This document shows positions 14,106 through 22,906 of a stretch of 64,000 nucleotides of DNA, in pieces (the stretch's first letter is position 1; each line of letters opens with the position of its first letter). The position numbers and the translations under genes were made by a program. The stretch covers positions 1,162,001 to 1,226,000 of the forward strand of contig NZ_CP011402.1 in NCBI RefSeq assembly GCF_001643775.1. Direction: 5' to 3'. Origin of the DNA: Denitrobacterium detoxificans (GTDB taxonomy: Bacteria > Actinomycetota > Coriobacteriia > Coriobacteriales > Eggerthellaceae). The notes beneath the pieces were generated by a model, which saw only the letters and a program-made list of their open reading frames with translations, was not told the origin of the DNA and ran no database searches.

Positions 14106-14226
14106 GTACGGAGCAAGTACGGAGCAAATACGGAGTAGGTTCCAGTAGGCTCCAGTAGCAAGAAGCCCACGCCGGGCCTCTTCTCTTGCCCAAAGACCTT
14201 ATGCAATGTGACCTAATGTGACTTAA
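14106..14226 (+). repeat. Phased short tandem repeats upstream of the late operon
   Basis: Three 11-bp units (GTACGGAGCAA at 14106 and 14117, ATACGGAGTAG at 14128) run into two 10-bp units (GTTCCAGTAG at 14139, GCTCCAGTAG at 14149); further on TGTGACCTAA (14207-14216) is followed directly by TGTGACTTAA (14217-14226). A weaker hairpin with a TTCTCTTGCCCAA tail lies at 14162-14190, echoing the tail of the terminator at 14039. The 287-bp gap 14030-14316 has no gene; this is probably the late promoter/activator region, though no consensus promoter stands out. Confidence 0.6.
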
Positions 14227-14316
14227 TCTTATGCATCCTCATGCGGGTCACCTCGTATCCTGTATCTCAGGTTCCCATGCCACATGGGACGCACGCACAG
14301 GCAAGGAGGGCCGTAG

Positions 14317-14592
14317 ATGAGAATGTCCCGACGCTCATTCATCGAGTACACCGCACTCAGAGTCTCCTCGATGACAGACGAAGAATTCTCCTCCTTTGCG
14401 ACCATTACCCTCACCGCGCTGGGCATTTGCAACCTCGACGGAACTCCCGCCGATGGAAGCGGATTCTCCGACACGGCCCTCCTCGTCCCCAAGGTAAACA
14501 AGGAGATCATCGACATGATTCCCGACCCCGAGGTGCGCGAGCTGATGCATGCCATCTGCGGCACCAACCAGGAAGACGATGGGCAGGCCTAG
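14317..14592 (+). CDS. Hypothetical protein, first gene of late operon
   Basis: A 91-residue protein (MRMSRRSFIEYTALRVSSMTDEEFSSFATITLTALGICNLDG) with a helical N-terminus and acidic end. AAGGAGG lies 7 nt before ATG 14317. No family was recognised. It overlaps the HNH gene by 14 bp. Confidence 0.6.
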   Translation: MRMSRRSFIEYTALRVSSMTDEEFSSFATITLTALGICNLDGTPADGSGFSDTALLVPKVNKEIIDMIPDPEVRELMHAICGTNQEDDGQA

Positions 14593-14992
14593 CCCGACGC
14601 CCGACCTGACGCGCGACTACGACCTGGCGCTTGCCGACAGGCTTGCGAGGGAGCGGCGCGAGCGCGGCGACGACCGACTGTTTTACATGCGCGCGCCATG
14701 GCGGCGCCTGCGCGAGGAGATCCTGCGCGAGAGCCATGGGGAATGCCATGACTGCCGCAAGCGCGGCGAGTTGTCCACCGTGCTCGACGAAGACGTGACG
14801 ATGGTCGTGCACCACGTCCTTCCGGTCGAGGACTATCCAGGCTTCGCACTGTCACGATTCTGGTACGACACAGACGGCAAGCGACACGCGCAGCTCATCG
14901 CATTGTGCAACGAGTGCCATGAGAAGAGGCACGGTCGTGCCGCGGGGTGCACCAGGGACGGGCGCGAGCCCGTGACCGAGGAAAGATGGTGA
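14579..14992 (+). CDS. HNH endonuclease next to terminase
   Basis: A 137-residue HNH nuclease: YMRAPWRRLREEILRESHGECHDCRKRGELS (first Cys pair), VHHVLPVEDYPGFALSRF (catalytic HH), LIALCNECHEKRHGR (second Cys pair and final H). HNH proteins encoded directly beside terminase genes act with the terminase in cos cleavage in several HK97-like phages, so it is probably part of the packaging machine. ATG 14579 is preceded by AGGAAG; the longer frame upstream overlaps the preceding gene. Confidence 0.88.
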   Translation: MGRPSPTPDLTRDYDLALADRLARERRERGDDRLFYMRAPWRRLREEILRESHGECHDCRKRGELSTVLDEDVTMVVHHVLPVEDYPGFALSRFWYDTDGKRHAQLIALCNECHEKRHGRAAGCTRDGREPVTEERW

Positions 14993-15004
14993 AAAGGCCA
15001 GCTC

Positions 15005-15098
15005 ATGCATAAATCGAGTCTCCATCCTCCGATTTATGCATAAATTGGCCGTTTTCGGCCCTCACGGCGCTCGATTTTCGCTGGGAAAATTCGAGCGC
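15005..15098 (+). repeat. Two large inverted repeats; candidate cos/packaging region
   Basis: The 257-bp gap between HNH and small terminase genes contains a perfect 12-bp inverted repeat, ATGCATAAATCG (15005-15016) and CGATTTATGCAT (15030-15041), then GCGCTCGATTTT (15067-15078) / AAAATTCGAGCGC (15086-15098) with one bulge, and GGGG/CCCC runs at 15122-15150. Position next to HNH and terS suggests the packaging recognition site. No cleavage site can be deduced by eye. Confidence 0.5.
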
Positions 15099-15190
15099 TG
15101 AAATTTTCAAGCGTTTGACCTGGGGATACACCCCCAGGGGGTAAACCCCGAAAAATCCGAAACGCCCACAAACCGACGCCCCTTGTGCGG

Positions 15191-15213
15191 AAGGGAGGAA
15201 GCCTCCCTTTTTC
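15191..15213 (+). terminator. Terminator-like hairpin before the small terminase gene
   Basis: AAGGGAGG-AAG-CCTCCCTTTTTC: a strong stem followed by five T, 37 bp before terS. If late transcription starts upstream, this would need read-through or antitermination; otherwise a separate packaging promoter must exist. Confidence 0.6.
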
Positions 15214-15249
15214 GGCCAGGGGCCATTTTCGTTTAGTCGCGAGGAGGCG

Positions 15250-15723
15250 ATGCCAATGCCGGCGCTGCCGAATTCGGGGCGCAAGCCCATCCCCGTCGAC
15301 GTCATCGTCGCGCGCGGCCAGACCCACCTTACGAAGGCGGAAATCGAGAAGCGGAGGGCCGCCGAGGTCCACCCGAAGAACGTCAAGATAGACCCGCCCG
15401 ACTACATGGTCGACAGGGAGCTGCGCAAGCGCTTCCGCCGCATCGCCCGCGAGCTCGCCGCCATCGGCGTGTGGGCCGCAATCGACGCGGACGAGCTGGC
15501 GCGCTTCGTCGATGCCCAATGGGCGTACGAGCAGTTCACCACGCGAATGAAGGACGCGCTGGAATGCGGCGATGTCGGCAAGGCGATGGAGCTGCAGCGC
15601 GCCCAGGACCGCGCGTTCAAGCAGGCGCACGCCATTGCCACGGCGTTCGGCATGAACTGCACCGCGCGGTGCAAGATCGTGGTTCCGAAGCCGCCCGAGG
15701 CGAAGCCGAAGGCGGTGCTGTGA
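15250..15723 (+). CDS. terS: Small terminase subunit (P27/Terminase_4 type)
   Basis: A 157-residue protein matching P27-family small terminases: a basic N-terminus (GRKPIPVDVIVARGQTHLTKAEIEKRRAAE), PPDYMVDRELRKRFRRIARELAAIGV, and a helical oligomerisation core ending in an Ala-rich segment. It recognises phage DNA for packaging and recruits the large subunit. GAGGAGG precedes ATG 15250. The large-subunit gene begins 2 bp after its stop codon starts. Confidence 0.88.
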   Translation: MPMPALPNSGRKPIPVDVIVARGQTHLTKAEIEKRRAAEVHPKNVKIDPPDYMVDRELRKRFRRIARELAAIGVWAAIDADELARFVDAQWAYEQFTTRMKDALECGDVGKAMELQRAQDRAFKQAHAIATAFGMNCTARCKIVVPKPPEAKPKAVL

Positions 15724-15724
15724 T

Positions 15725-17368
15725 GTGGAATGGACCGCCATTTCGGGCGTCCCCGAGATCGACGAATGGGCGCGCCTGGTAGAGACCGGGGAGGTTCCCG
15801 CGTGCCAGGAGCACGCCCTCCTGATGGGCTATTTGCGGCGCGTCTTCGAGACCGAGAACGTGACCGTGGATGCGGAAAAGCTGGCCCGTTTCATGGGCTA
15901 TAAGGACTTCTTTCCGTTCCCATTCGGCCCCGAGGAGGACTTCCTGACGGCCCTGTGGCTCTGTTGCTATGGCGAGAACGGCCTGCCCCGCTGGCCAGAC
16001 CTGCTGTGCTACGTCGGGCGAGGGTTCGGCAAGACCGCGCTGATGACGTTCTGGGCGTTCTGCCTGCTGTCTCCCGCCAACGGCATCAGGCAGTACGACG
16101 TGGACGTTTGCGCGACCACCGAGGAGCAGGCGAAGTTGTCATTCGACGACATGTGGAACATGCTCGAGTCCGAGCCAGACTACTGGGAATCGGCGTTCAC
16201 CTGGAACAAGCTCGAGATTTACAACCGCGAGACCCGCGCGAGGTTCAAGTATTGGTCGGGCAACAGCGGAAGCAAGGACGGCATGCGCTCGGGCTGCGTC
16301 ATGTTCGACGAGATCCACGCCTACCGCGACAGCGCCTCCATGGAGGTGTTCACCGGCGGCCTGGGCAAGAAGGACGACCCGCGCCGCCTGTTCTGCACCA
16401 CCGACGGCGACATCCGCGACGGCGTGCTTGACGAGAAGAAGGAGCTGGCGCAGGCCATCCTGTGTGATGGCGAGCCCGACAACGGCCTGCTGCCCTTTAT
16501 CTGCAAGCTCGACAGCCGCGCCGAGATAGAGGACGAGGCCGTATGGCCGAAGGCGAACCCACGCCTGCTCATGCGCCCGCAGCTCTTCGATGAGTACAGG
16601 CGCGAGGTCGCCGAATGGCGGCGACACCCCGAGAAGCATACGGCTACCCCGACGAAGCGGTTCAACCTGCCCGAGGCGAGGACGGAGCTGCCCGTGGCGT
16701 CGTGGGAAGACCTCACGGCATGCCTCGCGGAGGTGCCCGACCTCCGCGGGGTGCCGTGCGTGGTCGGCATCGACTTCGCGAAGACCACGGACATGGTCTC
16801 CGTCTGCGCGCTGTGGCGCGTGGGCGACCAGTTCTACGCGAGGCACCACAGCTGGATTTGCGCGCAGTCGCGCGACATCCCGCTCATCAAGGCGCCCATC
16901 GCGCAGTGGGCCACGGTCGACGTCGTGGACGCCGCCGAGGTCGACGCGCGCGTCGTGGCCGACTGGATTGCCGACCTCAACATCGACAGCCTCGTCGAGG
17001 CGGTCGCTCTCGACGACTACCGGTACGCGCTCGTGAAGCGAGAGCTGGAGCTGATCGGATTCAGCGCCGACCCGCCCGAGCGCACGGTGCGCCTGGTGCG
17101 CCCGTCCGACATCATGCGCGCGCAGCCCGTCATCGACGCGGCCCTCGCGACGCACCGCATCGCCTGGGGCGATGACCCGTGCCTCCGTTGGATGGCTAAC
17201 AACACGATGCTCGTCCCCGCGCCGAACGGGAACTACAAGTACGGCAAGATCGACCGCCGCTCGCGCAAGAACGACGGCTTCATGGCAATGGTCGCGGCGT
17301 TCACCATCGCCGACCGCGTGCCCGAATACGCGGAGGCCGTATACGCCGAACCGCTCATCATCTCCTAA
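15725..17368 (+). CDS. terL: Large terminase subunit
   Basis: A 547-residue Terminase_1-family motor-nuclease. The ATPase domain has Walker A VGRGFGKTALM (about residue 95) and Walker B CVMFDEIHAY (about 193); the C-terminal RNase H-like nuclease begins VVGIDFAKTTDMVSV. It pumps DNA into the procapsid and cuts it. Start is GTG 15725, overlapping the terS stop; an ATG 2 bp upstream is in the wrong frame. Confidence 0.95.
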   Translation: MEWTAISGVPEIDEWARLVETGEVPACQEHALLMGYLRRVFETENVTVDAEKLARFMGYKDFFPFPFGPEEDFLTALWLCCYGENGLPRWPDLLCYVGRGFGKTALMTFWAFCLLSPANGIRQYDVDVCATTEEQAKLSFDDMWNMLESEPDYWESAFTWNKLEIYNRETRARFKYWSGNSGSKDGMRSGCVMFDEIHAYRDSASMEVFTGGLGKKDDPRRLFCTTDGDIRDGVLDEKKELAQAILCDGEPDNGLLPFICKLDSRAEIEDEAVWPKANPRLLMRPQLFDEYRREVAEWRRHPEKHTATPTKRFNLPEARTELPVASWEDLTACLAEVPDLRGVPCVVGIDFAKTTDMVSVCALWRVGDQFYARHHSWICAQSRDIPLIKAPIAQWATVDVVDAAEVDARVVADWIADLNIDSLVEAVALDDYRYALVKRELELIGFSADPPERTVRLVRPSDIMRAQPVIDAALATHRIAWGDDPCLRWMANNTMLVPAPNGNYKYGKIDRRSRKNDGFMAMVAAFTIADRVPEYAEAVYAEPLIIS

Positions 17369-17377
17369 GGAGGAAGC

Positions 17378-18529
17378 ATGGCTGGAATCACCCAGCGCCT
17401 GTACGACTGGCTGGGCAACAGGCTCGACGCCACGAGCGCGTCCGAGGTAGTTGCCAAGGACTTCGCCAAGGCCGCCATGACCGAGGCGGCGTTCCGAATC
17501 GCCACCGGCTACATCAGCTCGATGGTGGCCAAGTGCCCCATCCGATTCTACGAGCGCGGAAGGCTCGTGGAGGATTCCCGCGACGCCTACTCATGGAACC
17601 TCTCGCCGAACGCGAACGAGAGCGGACCCGAGCTCATGGGGCGCATGGTCGACCGCATGCTCCACGAGAAGGAGGGCGCGCTGGTCGTCCCCTATCGCGG
17701 GAGCCTCTACCTTGCCGACAGCGCCGCGCCGTCGAAGCGGAACCACCTCGGCGAGGACGTGTACGAGCACGTCACCGTCGGTGGCGAGCAGATCAGGCGC
17801 TCGTATCGCGCCTCCGACGTGTTCCGCTTCCGCATGCCGAGCGACCTTCACGGCATCGTCGATGGAATGAACGGCTGGTACGACCGCGCGCTCGAGGCCG
17901 CCATGGGCGACTTCGCGAAGCGCTGCGGCCGAAAGTACAAGCTTAAGTCGCCGGCCATCCGCCCAGGCGACACGAAGGCGCAGCAGGAGTTCTCGAAGTA
18001 CGTGAACGAATCGCTCAAGTCGTTCCTAGAGGCCGACTCCGCCGTGCTGCCAGAGTACGCGGGCACCGAGCTGTCCGAGGTTGGCACGTCGGCGACGGTA
18101 ACCACCTCGTCTAACCTCGTCAACCTGCGCAAGGATTGCTTCGAGGCGGTCGCAGCCGCGGCGAAGATGCCGACCTCGATGCTCTACGGCAACGTTAACA
18201 ACTTCGCGGAGGTCTTCCGCAGCTTCATGAGCTTCGCGGTCGACCCCGTCATCGACGTCACTCAGGCCGAACTGCAGCGCAAGACGTTCGACTATGACGG
18301 GTGGAGCGCTGGCGACCGCGTCGTCATCGACTCGACCCACCTCAAGTACACGGACCTATTCGATGCGGCCGATTCGGCCAGCAAGATCGTGTCCTCTGGC
18401 CTCCTCACGCCCGACGGCGTTGCCGAGCTGCTGGGTCTAGACCCAGCTGGCGAGGAATGGAGCGGGGCCTATTGGATGACCCGTAACTACGCCCCCGCGG
18501 GGGAAGTGTACGCGGGGGGAGGTGAATAG
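17378..18529 (+). CDS. Portal protein (HK97 type)
   Basis: A 383-residue HK97-family portal. It starts MAGITQRLYDWLGNRLD and has the typical TGYISSMVAKCPIRFYERG, PYRGSLYLAD and KMPTSMLYGNVNNFAEVFRSFMSFAVDPV segments of the clip/wing/stem regions. It forms the dodecameric DNA channel at one capsid vertex. AAGGAGG before the ATG; spaced 9 bp after the large terminase. Confidence 0.93.
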   Translation: MAGITQRLYDWLGNRLDATSASEVVAKDFAKAAMTEAAFRIATGYISSMVAKCPIRFYERGRLVEDSRDAYSWNLSPNANESGPELMGRMVDRMLHEKEGALVVPYRGSLYLADSAAPSKRNHLGEDVYEHVTVGGEQIRRSYRASDVFRFRMPSDLHGIVDGMNGWYDRALEAAMGDFAKRCGRKYKLKSPAIRPGDTKAQQEFSKYVNESLKSFLEADSAVLPEYAGTELSEVGTSATVTTSSNLVNLRKDCFEAVAAAAKMPTSMLYGNVNNFAEVFRSFMSFAVDPVIDVTQAELQRKTFDYDGWSAGDRVVIDSTHLKYTDLFDAADSASKIVSSGLLTPDGVAELLGLDPAGEEWSGAYWMTRNYAPAGEVYAGGGE

Positions 18530-18533
18530 ACGA

Positions 18534-19409
18534 ATGAATCGCTACTACCAGATGGCGGTCGACGGAGACGTCGCGCACATCGACATCTACGGCGACATCA
18601 CCTCCTGGGAATGGCTGGAATCCGACGTGTCGAGCTACACGCTCGCCAAGTCCCTGGCCACCCTGCCCGAAACGGTGAGCCTCATCGACGTGCACATCAA
18701 CAGCTACGGCGGCGAGGTCTCCGAGGGCCTTGCAATCTACAACGCCCTCAAGGCGCATCCCGCGAAGGTGCGCACGGTCGTGGATGGCTTCGCGTGCTCC
18801 ATCGCATCGGTGGTCTTCATGGCCGGCGACGAGCGCGTGATGAACGAGGCGTCCCTGCTGCTCATCCACAACGCGTGGACCAGCGCCACGGGCGACTCCG
18901 AGGCGCTCAAGAAGGCGGCCGCGGACCTCGAGACCATCACGGAGATGTCCAAGCGCATCTACCGCGCCACCGGCGACGTCGAGGAGGAGCGCCTGGATGA
19001 GCTCATGAACGCCGAGACCTGGCTTACCGCCGAGGAATGCGCCGAGATGGGATTCTGCACCGAGGTCGAGCCGATTGGCGAGACGGCGGCACCCGCGCAG
19101 AGCGCGCGAATGGCGCTCATGCGCTCCGTCATGGCGTGCCCGGGGCAGCCTGGCCAGGCCGACGCGCCGCTGAGCGTCACGGTCGACAGGGCCGTCGAGG
19201 CGATGAACGCCCTCGCCCTCGCCATCGGCACCAGCCAGCGCACGGAGCCAGCTCCCGTGGAGCCGTCCCAGCAGTCGGACCCGTCTCCCGTGGACCCCGA
19301 GCCCGCCGCCGACCCCGATGCGGCCGCCCAGGACGGCGACCCCGACGACGCGCAGCCCGAGCAGCGCGCCATGCCCATCGCGGCGTTCTTCGAGCTCATC
19401 GCCCGATAG
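18534..19409 (+). CDS. Prohead protease (ClpP-like)
   Basis: A 291-residue ClpP/S14-type head maturation protease: HIDIYGDITSWEW, INSYGGEVSEGLAIYNAL, the Ser nucleophile in GFACSIASVVFMAGDERVMNEAS, and the catalytic His in LLIHNAW. The C-terminal 90 residues are Pro/Asp/Glu-rich, probably a scaffold-like tail. The ClpP-like protease paired with an HK97 capsid protein is a common module. ATG 18534 follows GGGGGAGGTG; GTG 18522 is an alternative. Confidence 0.92.
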   Translation: MNRYYQMAVDGDVAHIDIYGDITSWEWLESDVSSYTLAKSLATLPETVSLIDVHINSYGGEVSEGLAIYNALKAHPAKVRTVVDGFACSIASVVFMAGDERVMNEASLLLIHNAWTSATGDSEALKKAAADLETITEMSKRIYRATGDVEEERLDELMNAETWLTAEECAEMGFCTEVEPIGETAAPAQSARMALMRSVMACPGQPGQADAPLSVTVDRAVEAMNALALAIGTSQRTEPAPVEPSQQSDPSPVDPEPAADPDAAAQDGDPDDAQPEQRAMPIAAFFELIAR

Positions 19410-19439
19410 CCGCACCAATCACAACCGAAAGGAAACGAA

Positions 19440-20660
19440 ATGATCAAGCTCAACCAGGCCAAGAACGCCGCAGCCGCCATCGTGCAGGCCGTGCGCGATG
19501 GCGATGAGAAGGCCCAGGAGGCCGCCTTCGCCGGCTTCATGGAGGCAGTCGCCGCCGACGTCGCCGCGCAGTTCGAGGCAGCGCAGGCCAGCAACGACAC
19601 CCGCGCGCTCGCCGACCGCGGATTCCGCCAGCTGACTGGCGAGGAGACGGCCTACTACCAGAAGGTCATCGAGGCCCTGAAGTCCTCCAACCCGAAGCAG
19701 GCCTTCGACAGCATCCCCGACGACGCCATGCCGACGACCATCTTCGAGGACGTCATGCGCGACCTCGAGCAGGAGCGCCCGCTGCTGGCGGCCGTCAAGC
19801 CCGTCTATACCAAGTACCTGACCGAATGGGTGCTCAACGACCACACCGCCCAGCGCTTCGCTTGGGGCGAGATCACGGACGCCATCACCAAGGAGATCAC
19901 CTCCGCATTCAAGGTCGTGAGCGTCAAGCAATCCAAGCTCTCCGCCTTCGCGGTGGTCAGCCGCGGCATGCTCGACCTCGGCCCCGTGTTCCTCGACGGC
20001 TACGTGCGCACCTGCCTCTTCGAGGCATGGGGCGACGGCATGGAATACGGCATCGTCGCCGGCACGGGCATCAACAACGAGCCCATCGGCCTGCGCAAGG
20101 ACATCCACGAGGGCGTGTCCATCGACACCTCCACTGGTTATCCGGACAAGACGGCCGTCCCCGTCACCGACTTCCTGCCCGCGAGCTATGGCCCGCTGGT
20201 CGCCTCCATCGCCGTCAACGAGCAGGGCAAGCGCAAGCGCGGCTCCGGCAACCTCTGCTTGCTCACGAACGCGAACACCTACCTCACCAAGGTCATGCCC
20301 GCCATCCGCATGCTGACCTCCTCGGGTGAGTACAGCGACGCGTTTCCCGTCGCCACCAAGCCCATCGAGACCGAGGCCCTGGCCGACAACGAGGGCATCC
20401 TTGCCCGTCTGGACGAGTACGGCCTGTTCGTGGGCGGCGACCGCGGCATCGATTCCAGCGACGAGGTCAAGTTCATCGAGGACCAGCGCGCGTTCAAGCT
20501 GGTCACCTATGCGAACGGCCGCGCCGTCGACAACACGTCGGCCATTCTGCTCGACCTCACGAACCTCGCCCCGCTGGCATTCCCCGTGCAGGGCAGCGTG
20601 ACCACCACGGCCGCCGAAGCCGCCGCCGAAACCCCCGCCGAAACCCCCGCCGAGGGCTAG
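19440..20660 (+). CDS. Major capsid protein (HK97 fold)
   Basis: A 406-residue HK97-fold capsid protein. An N-terminal helical delta-like domain (about 1-95; KNAAAAIVQAVRDGDEKAQEAAFAGFMEAVAADVAAQFE) would be removed by the protease upstream; the mature part contains PTTIFEDVMRDLEQERPLLAAVKPVYTK, the FVGGDRGIDSSDEVKFIEDQRAFKLVTYANGRAVD loop and the beta-rich end. The final residues are an Ala/Glu/Pro tail with a short repeat (AAETPAETPAEG). Strong GC-optimised codon use suits high expression. Confidence 0.95.
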   Translation: MIKLNQAKNAAAAIVQAVRDGDEKAQEAAFAGFMEAVAADVAAQFEAAQASNDTRALADRGFRQLTGEETAYYQKVIEALKSSNPKQAFDSIPDDAMPTTIFEDVMRDLEQERPLLAAVKPVYTKYLTEWVLNDHTAQRFAWGEITDAITKEITSAFKVVSVKQSKLSAFAVVSRGMLDLGPVFLDGYVRTCLFEAWGDGMEYGIVAGTGINNEPIGLRKDIHEGVSIDTSTGYPDKTAVPVTDFLPASYGPLVASIAVNEQGKRKRGSGNLCLLTNANTYLTKVMPAIRMLTSSGEYSDAFPVATKPIETEALADNEGILARLDEYGLFVGGDRGIDSSDEVKFIEDQRAFKLVTYANGRAVDNTSAILLDLTNLAPLAFPVQGSVTTTAAEAAAETPAETPAEG

Positions 20661-20670
20661 GTGACGCGCC

Positions 20671-21000
20671 ATGGCCCACGACTACACCGATGAGCTGAAG
20701 CGTAAGCTGAACATCACGTGGGACGATGCGGCCACCGACGCGCGAATCGCAGACATCCTCGCCCAGGCGCCCGACATCATCGCCACGCGCCTGGGCCTGC
20801 CCATCCCCGAGGGCTCGACGGCATCCGATGCGATAGCCGCCGACCCCGAGGCGCATGCGCTGCTCATCAGCTACTGCTACTACGCGTGGAACCACGCCGA
20901 GGATGCGTTCTGGCAGAGCTACCTGATGGACGTGTACACGATCCAGAACAGGATTGCCGTCGACGCGTTCCTTGAAGGGGGCGGTTTCGATGCTCCCTAA
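20671..21000 (+). CDS. Head-tail connector (gp6-like adaptor)
   Basis: A 109-residue helical protein (ELKRKLNITWDDAATDARIADILAQAPDIIATRLGLP ... AHALLISYCYYAWNHAEDAFWQSYLMDVYTIQNR) matching the phage gp6-like head-tail connector family that docks below the portal. It overlaps the following gene by 11 bp. Confidence 0.8.
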   Translation: MAHDYTDELKRKLNITWDDAATDARIADILAQAPDIIATRLGLPIPEGSTASDAIAADPEAHALLISYCYYAWNHAEDAFWQSYLMDVYTIQNRIAVDAFLEGGGFDAP

Positions 21001-21628
21001 GCCGCAGTTCGGCAGGTACAACGACGGCGTGGCCGAGGTGTATGCATCGACCGATGCGCGCCTCGTGCCCGGAGTCGACTTCTCGGGAACCGAGGGGCTA
21101 TCCGAGGTGGCCGCGCTCGCGTTCGGCTCCGTGATGCTGCGAGAGTCCGACGTGGAGCTGGCCAGCGCCCAGGGCTTCGAGCTCACGCGCAAGGTGCGCA
21201 CCAGGCAGTGCCCTGGCTTCGACGCGGGTTGCTGCGTGCTGGTCGGCGGGACCCTCTACGAGGTCCCATGGCTCGAGCGCACGGCAGACGGCCGAGAGGC
21301 CTATGCGCTGCTCTCCGAGCTGGCAACCGACGGCACCGTCGACCTGCAGGACAGGGCGGCGGGGCACGACGCCAACGGCAACCCATCGGCCACGTGGGTG
21401 ACGGCAGTCACCGCCCACTGCCGCAAGTGCTCGCCATCGCAGCAGCGCTCCACGGGGGCGGGGGCCGACGTTCGCAAGCCCTCCATCACCGTGCGCTTGC
21501 GCGCCTGCGACTACGGCGCCGGGCATGCGCGAATCGTGCGCGATGGCATCCCCTACACGGTCGCGTCCGCCAAGGGCGCGGGCGAGTGGGTGGACGTCGT
21601 GGCCACGCGCGAGGGGGGAGACCGATGA
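20990..21628 (+). CDS. Head-closure/head-tail joining protein
   Basis: A 212-residue beta-rich protein in the gene slot of SPP1 gp16-like head-closure proteins. No strong motif can be quoted; the call rests on synteny between the gp6-like adaptor and the gp10-like protein. ATG 20990 is chosen because it overlaps the preceding gene and follows GGGGGCGG. Confidence 0.55.
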   Translation: MLPKPQFGRYNDGVAEVYASTDARLVPGVDFSGTEGLSEVAALAFGSVMLRESDVELASAQGFELTRKVRTRQCPGFDAGCCVLVGGTLYEVPWLERTADGREAYALLSELATDGTVDLQDRAAGHDANGNPSATWVTAVTAHCRKCSPSQQRSTGAGADVRKPSITVRLRACDYGAGHARIVRDGIPYTVASAKGAGEWVDVVATREGGDR

Positions 21629-21975
21629 CGACGCCAGACGGCTTCTCCGAAGAGCTGGTCAACCTGGCGCGGTCGTTCGTTAACGAGGAGCAGGAGAAGG
21701 TCGTCGCCGCCGTGCGCAAGGGCGCGGACGTGACGAAGCAGCAGCTCGTTCAGACCTCGCCGTCCGATTCGGGTGATTACGCGGCTGGGTGGCGCCGTTC
21801 GAGCAAGGTGACCTTCGATCACATCGAGGCCAGCGTGTACCAGGCGAAGAAGCCTGGCCTGCCTCATCTGCTCGAAAAGGGCCACGGCGGACCGCATCCC
21901 GCGCCCGCCCATCCCCACATCGAATCAGCCTACGAGGTAGGCGTCGCGACAATAGAGAGCGAGCTGGGCACATGA
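21625..21975 (+). CDS. HK97 gp10-like tail component
   Basis: A 116-residue protein with the HK97-gp10/tail-completion pattern: a helical N-terminus with KGADVTKQQLVQTSPSDSGDYAAGWR and the end KKPGLPHLLEKGHGGPHPAPAHPHIESAYE. It joins the tail tube to the head. ATGA overlaps with both neighbours. Confidence 0.85.
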   Translation: MTTPDGFSEELVNLARSFVNEEQEKVVAAVRKGADVTKQQLVQTSPSDSGDYAAGWRRSSKVTFDHIEASVYQAKKPGLPHLLEKGHGGPHPAPAHPHIESAYEVGVATIESELGT

Positions 21976-22292
21976 CGAACGAGGATGTCATCTCGATCCT
22001 GGAATCGACGGGCTATCCCGTCAGCTACGGCGTGCCCTCCGACGAGGAGTCGCTGCCCCGCATCGTCGTCTACGAGTCGGCGAGCAGCGACCTGCGCGCC
22101 GACCAGACCATCTACCAGCGCATCCGCTCCTTCACCGCTGAGCTGTGGACGGCTGGCAAGCAGCCGGCGCAGCAGCGCGCGCTCGAGGACGCCCTGCTGG
22201 CGGCTGGCCTCGTGCCCACGTGCATGGAGATGCCGCTTGCTGACGAGAAGCTAATTCGAACCGATTACGAGTTCAGCACCCTGCTGGACTAG
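21972..22292 (+). CDS. Tail terminator/completion protein
   Basis: A 106-residue alpha/beta protein (MTNEDVISILESTGYPVSYG, LPRIVVYE, YQRIRSFTAELWTAGKQPAQQRALEDALLAAGL) of the type that caps the tail tube in siphoviruses. Call by fold pattern and position between the gp10-like and tail-tube genes. Confidence 0.7.
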   Translation: MTNEDVISILESTGYPVSYGVPSDEESLPRIVVYESASSDLRADQTIYQRIRSFTAELWTAGKQPAQQRALEDALLAAGLVPTCMEMPLADEKLIRTDYEFSTLLD

Positions 22293-22312
22293 ACAAGAGA
22301 GGAGCCATAAGC

Positions 22313-22897
22313 ATGGCCAACAAAGTTGAATTCGGCGTGAGCAACATGCACCACGCCAAGGTCACCGAGTCCGGTGGTGCCTACACCTTCGGCAACTACG
22401 TCGCCGACCCCGGCACGACCAACATCGAATGGGAGCCATCGGGCGGCCAGGAGGTGTTCCATGCCGACAACGGCTCGTACTACGTGACCTACACGAACAA
22501 CGGCGGCACCATCACCATCGAGCAGGCGCTGCTCTCCGAGCAGTTCCTCATCGACACGGGATTCTACGAGCGCGACGTGAACGGCGCCATCGTGGAGGTG
22601 GCCGACAAGCAGCCGAACCCGCTTGCCATCGCGTTCGACGTCGACGGCGATGCCAAGGCGCGCCACAACGTCTTCTACTACTGCGTGCCGAGCATCCCCG
22701 GCGGCAGCGCGGCCACGACCGAGGACACCACCACGCCCTCGACATCGCAGATCGAGCTGACCTACACGCCCATCGTCATGGACGGCCGCAAGGTCTCCAA
22801 GCTGAGCCTGCAGCTCGACCCCGAGCACCCCACCGCATACAACGACTTCTTCAACGCGGTCTACACGCCCGTGTGGACGGAGACCGCCCAGGGCTAA
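22313..22897 (+). CDS. Major tail (tube) protein
   Basis: A 194-residue beta-rich protein (MANKVEFGVSNMHHAKVTESGGAYTFGNYVADPGTTNIEWEP) matching the phi13/TP901-type major tail proteins, with conserved AIAFDVDGDAKARHNVFYYC and SQIELTYTPI segments. It polymerises around the tape measure to form the tube. A strong ribosome site (GAGAGGAGC) suits a highly expressed structural gene. Confidence 0.9.
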   Translation: MANKVEFGVSNMHHAKVTESGGAYTFGNYVADPGTTNIEWEPSGGQEVFHADNGSYYVTYTNNGGTITIEQALLSEQFLIDTGFYERDVNGAIVEVADKQPNPLAIAFDVDGDAKARHNVFYYCVPSIPGGSAATTEDTTTPSTSQIELTYTPIVMDGRKVSKLSLQLDPEHPTAYNDFFNAVYTPVWTETAQG

Positions 22898-22906
22898 GGA
22901 GGCACC

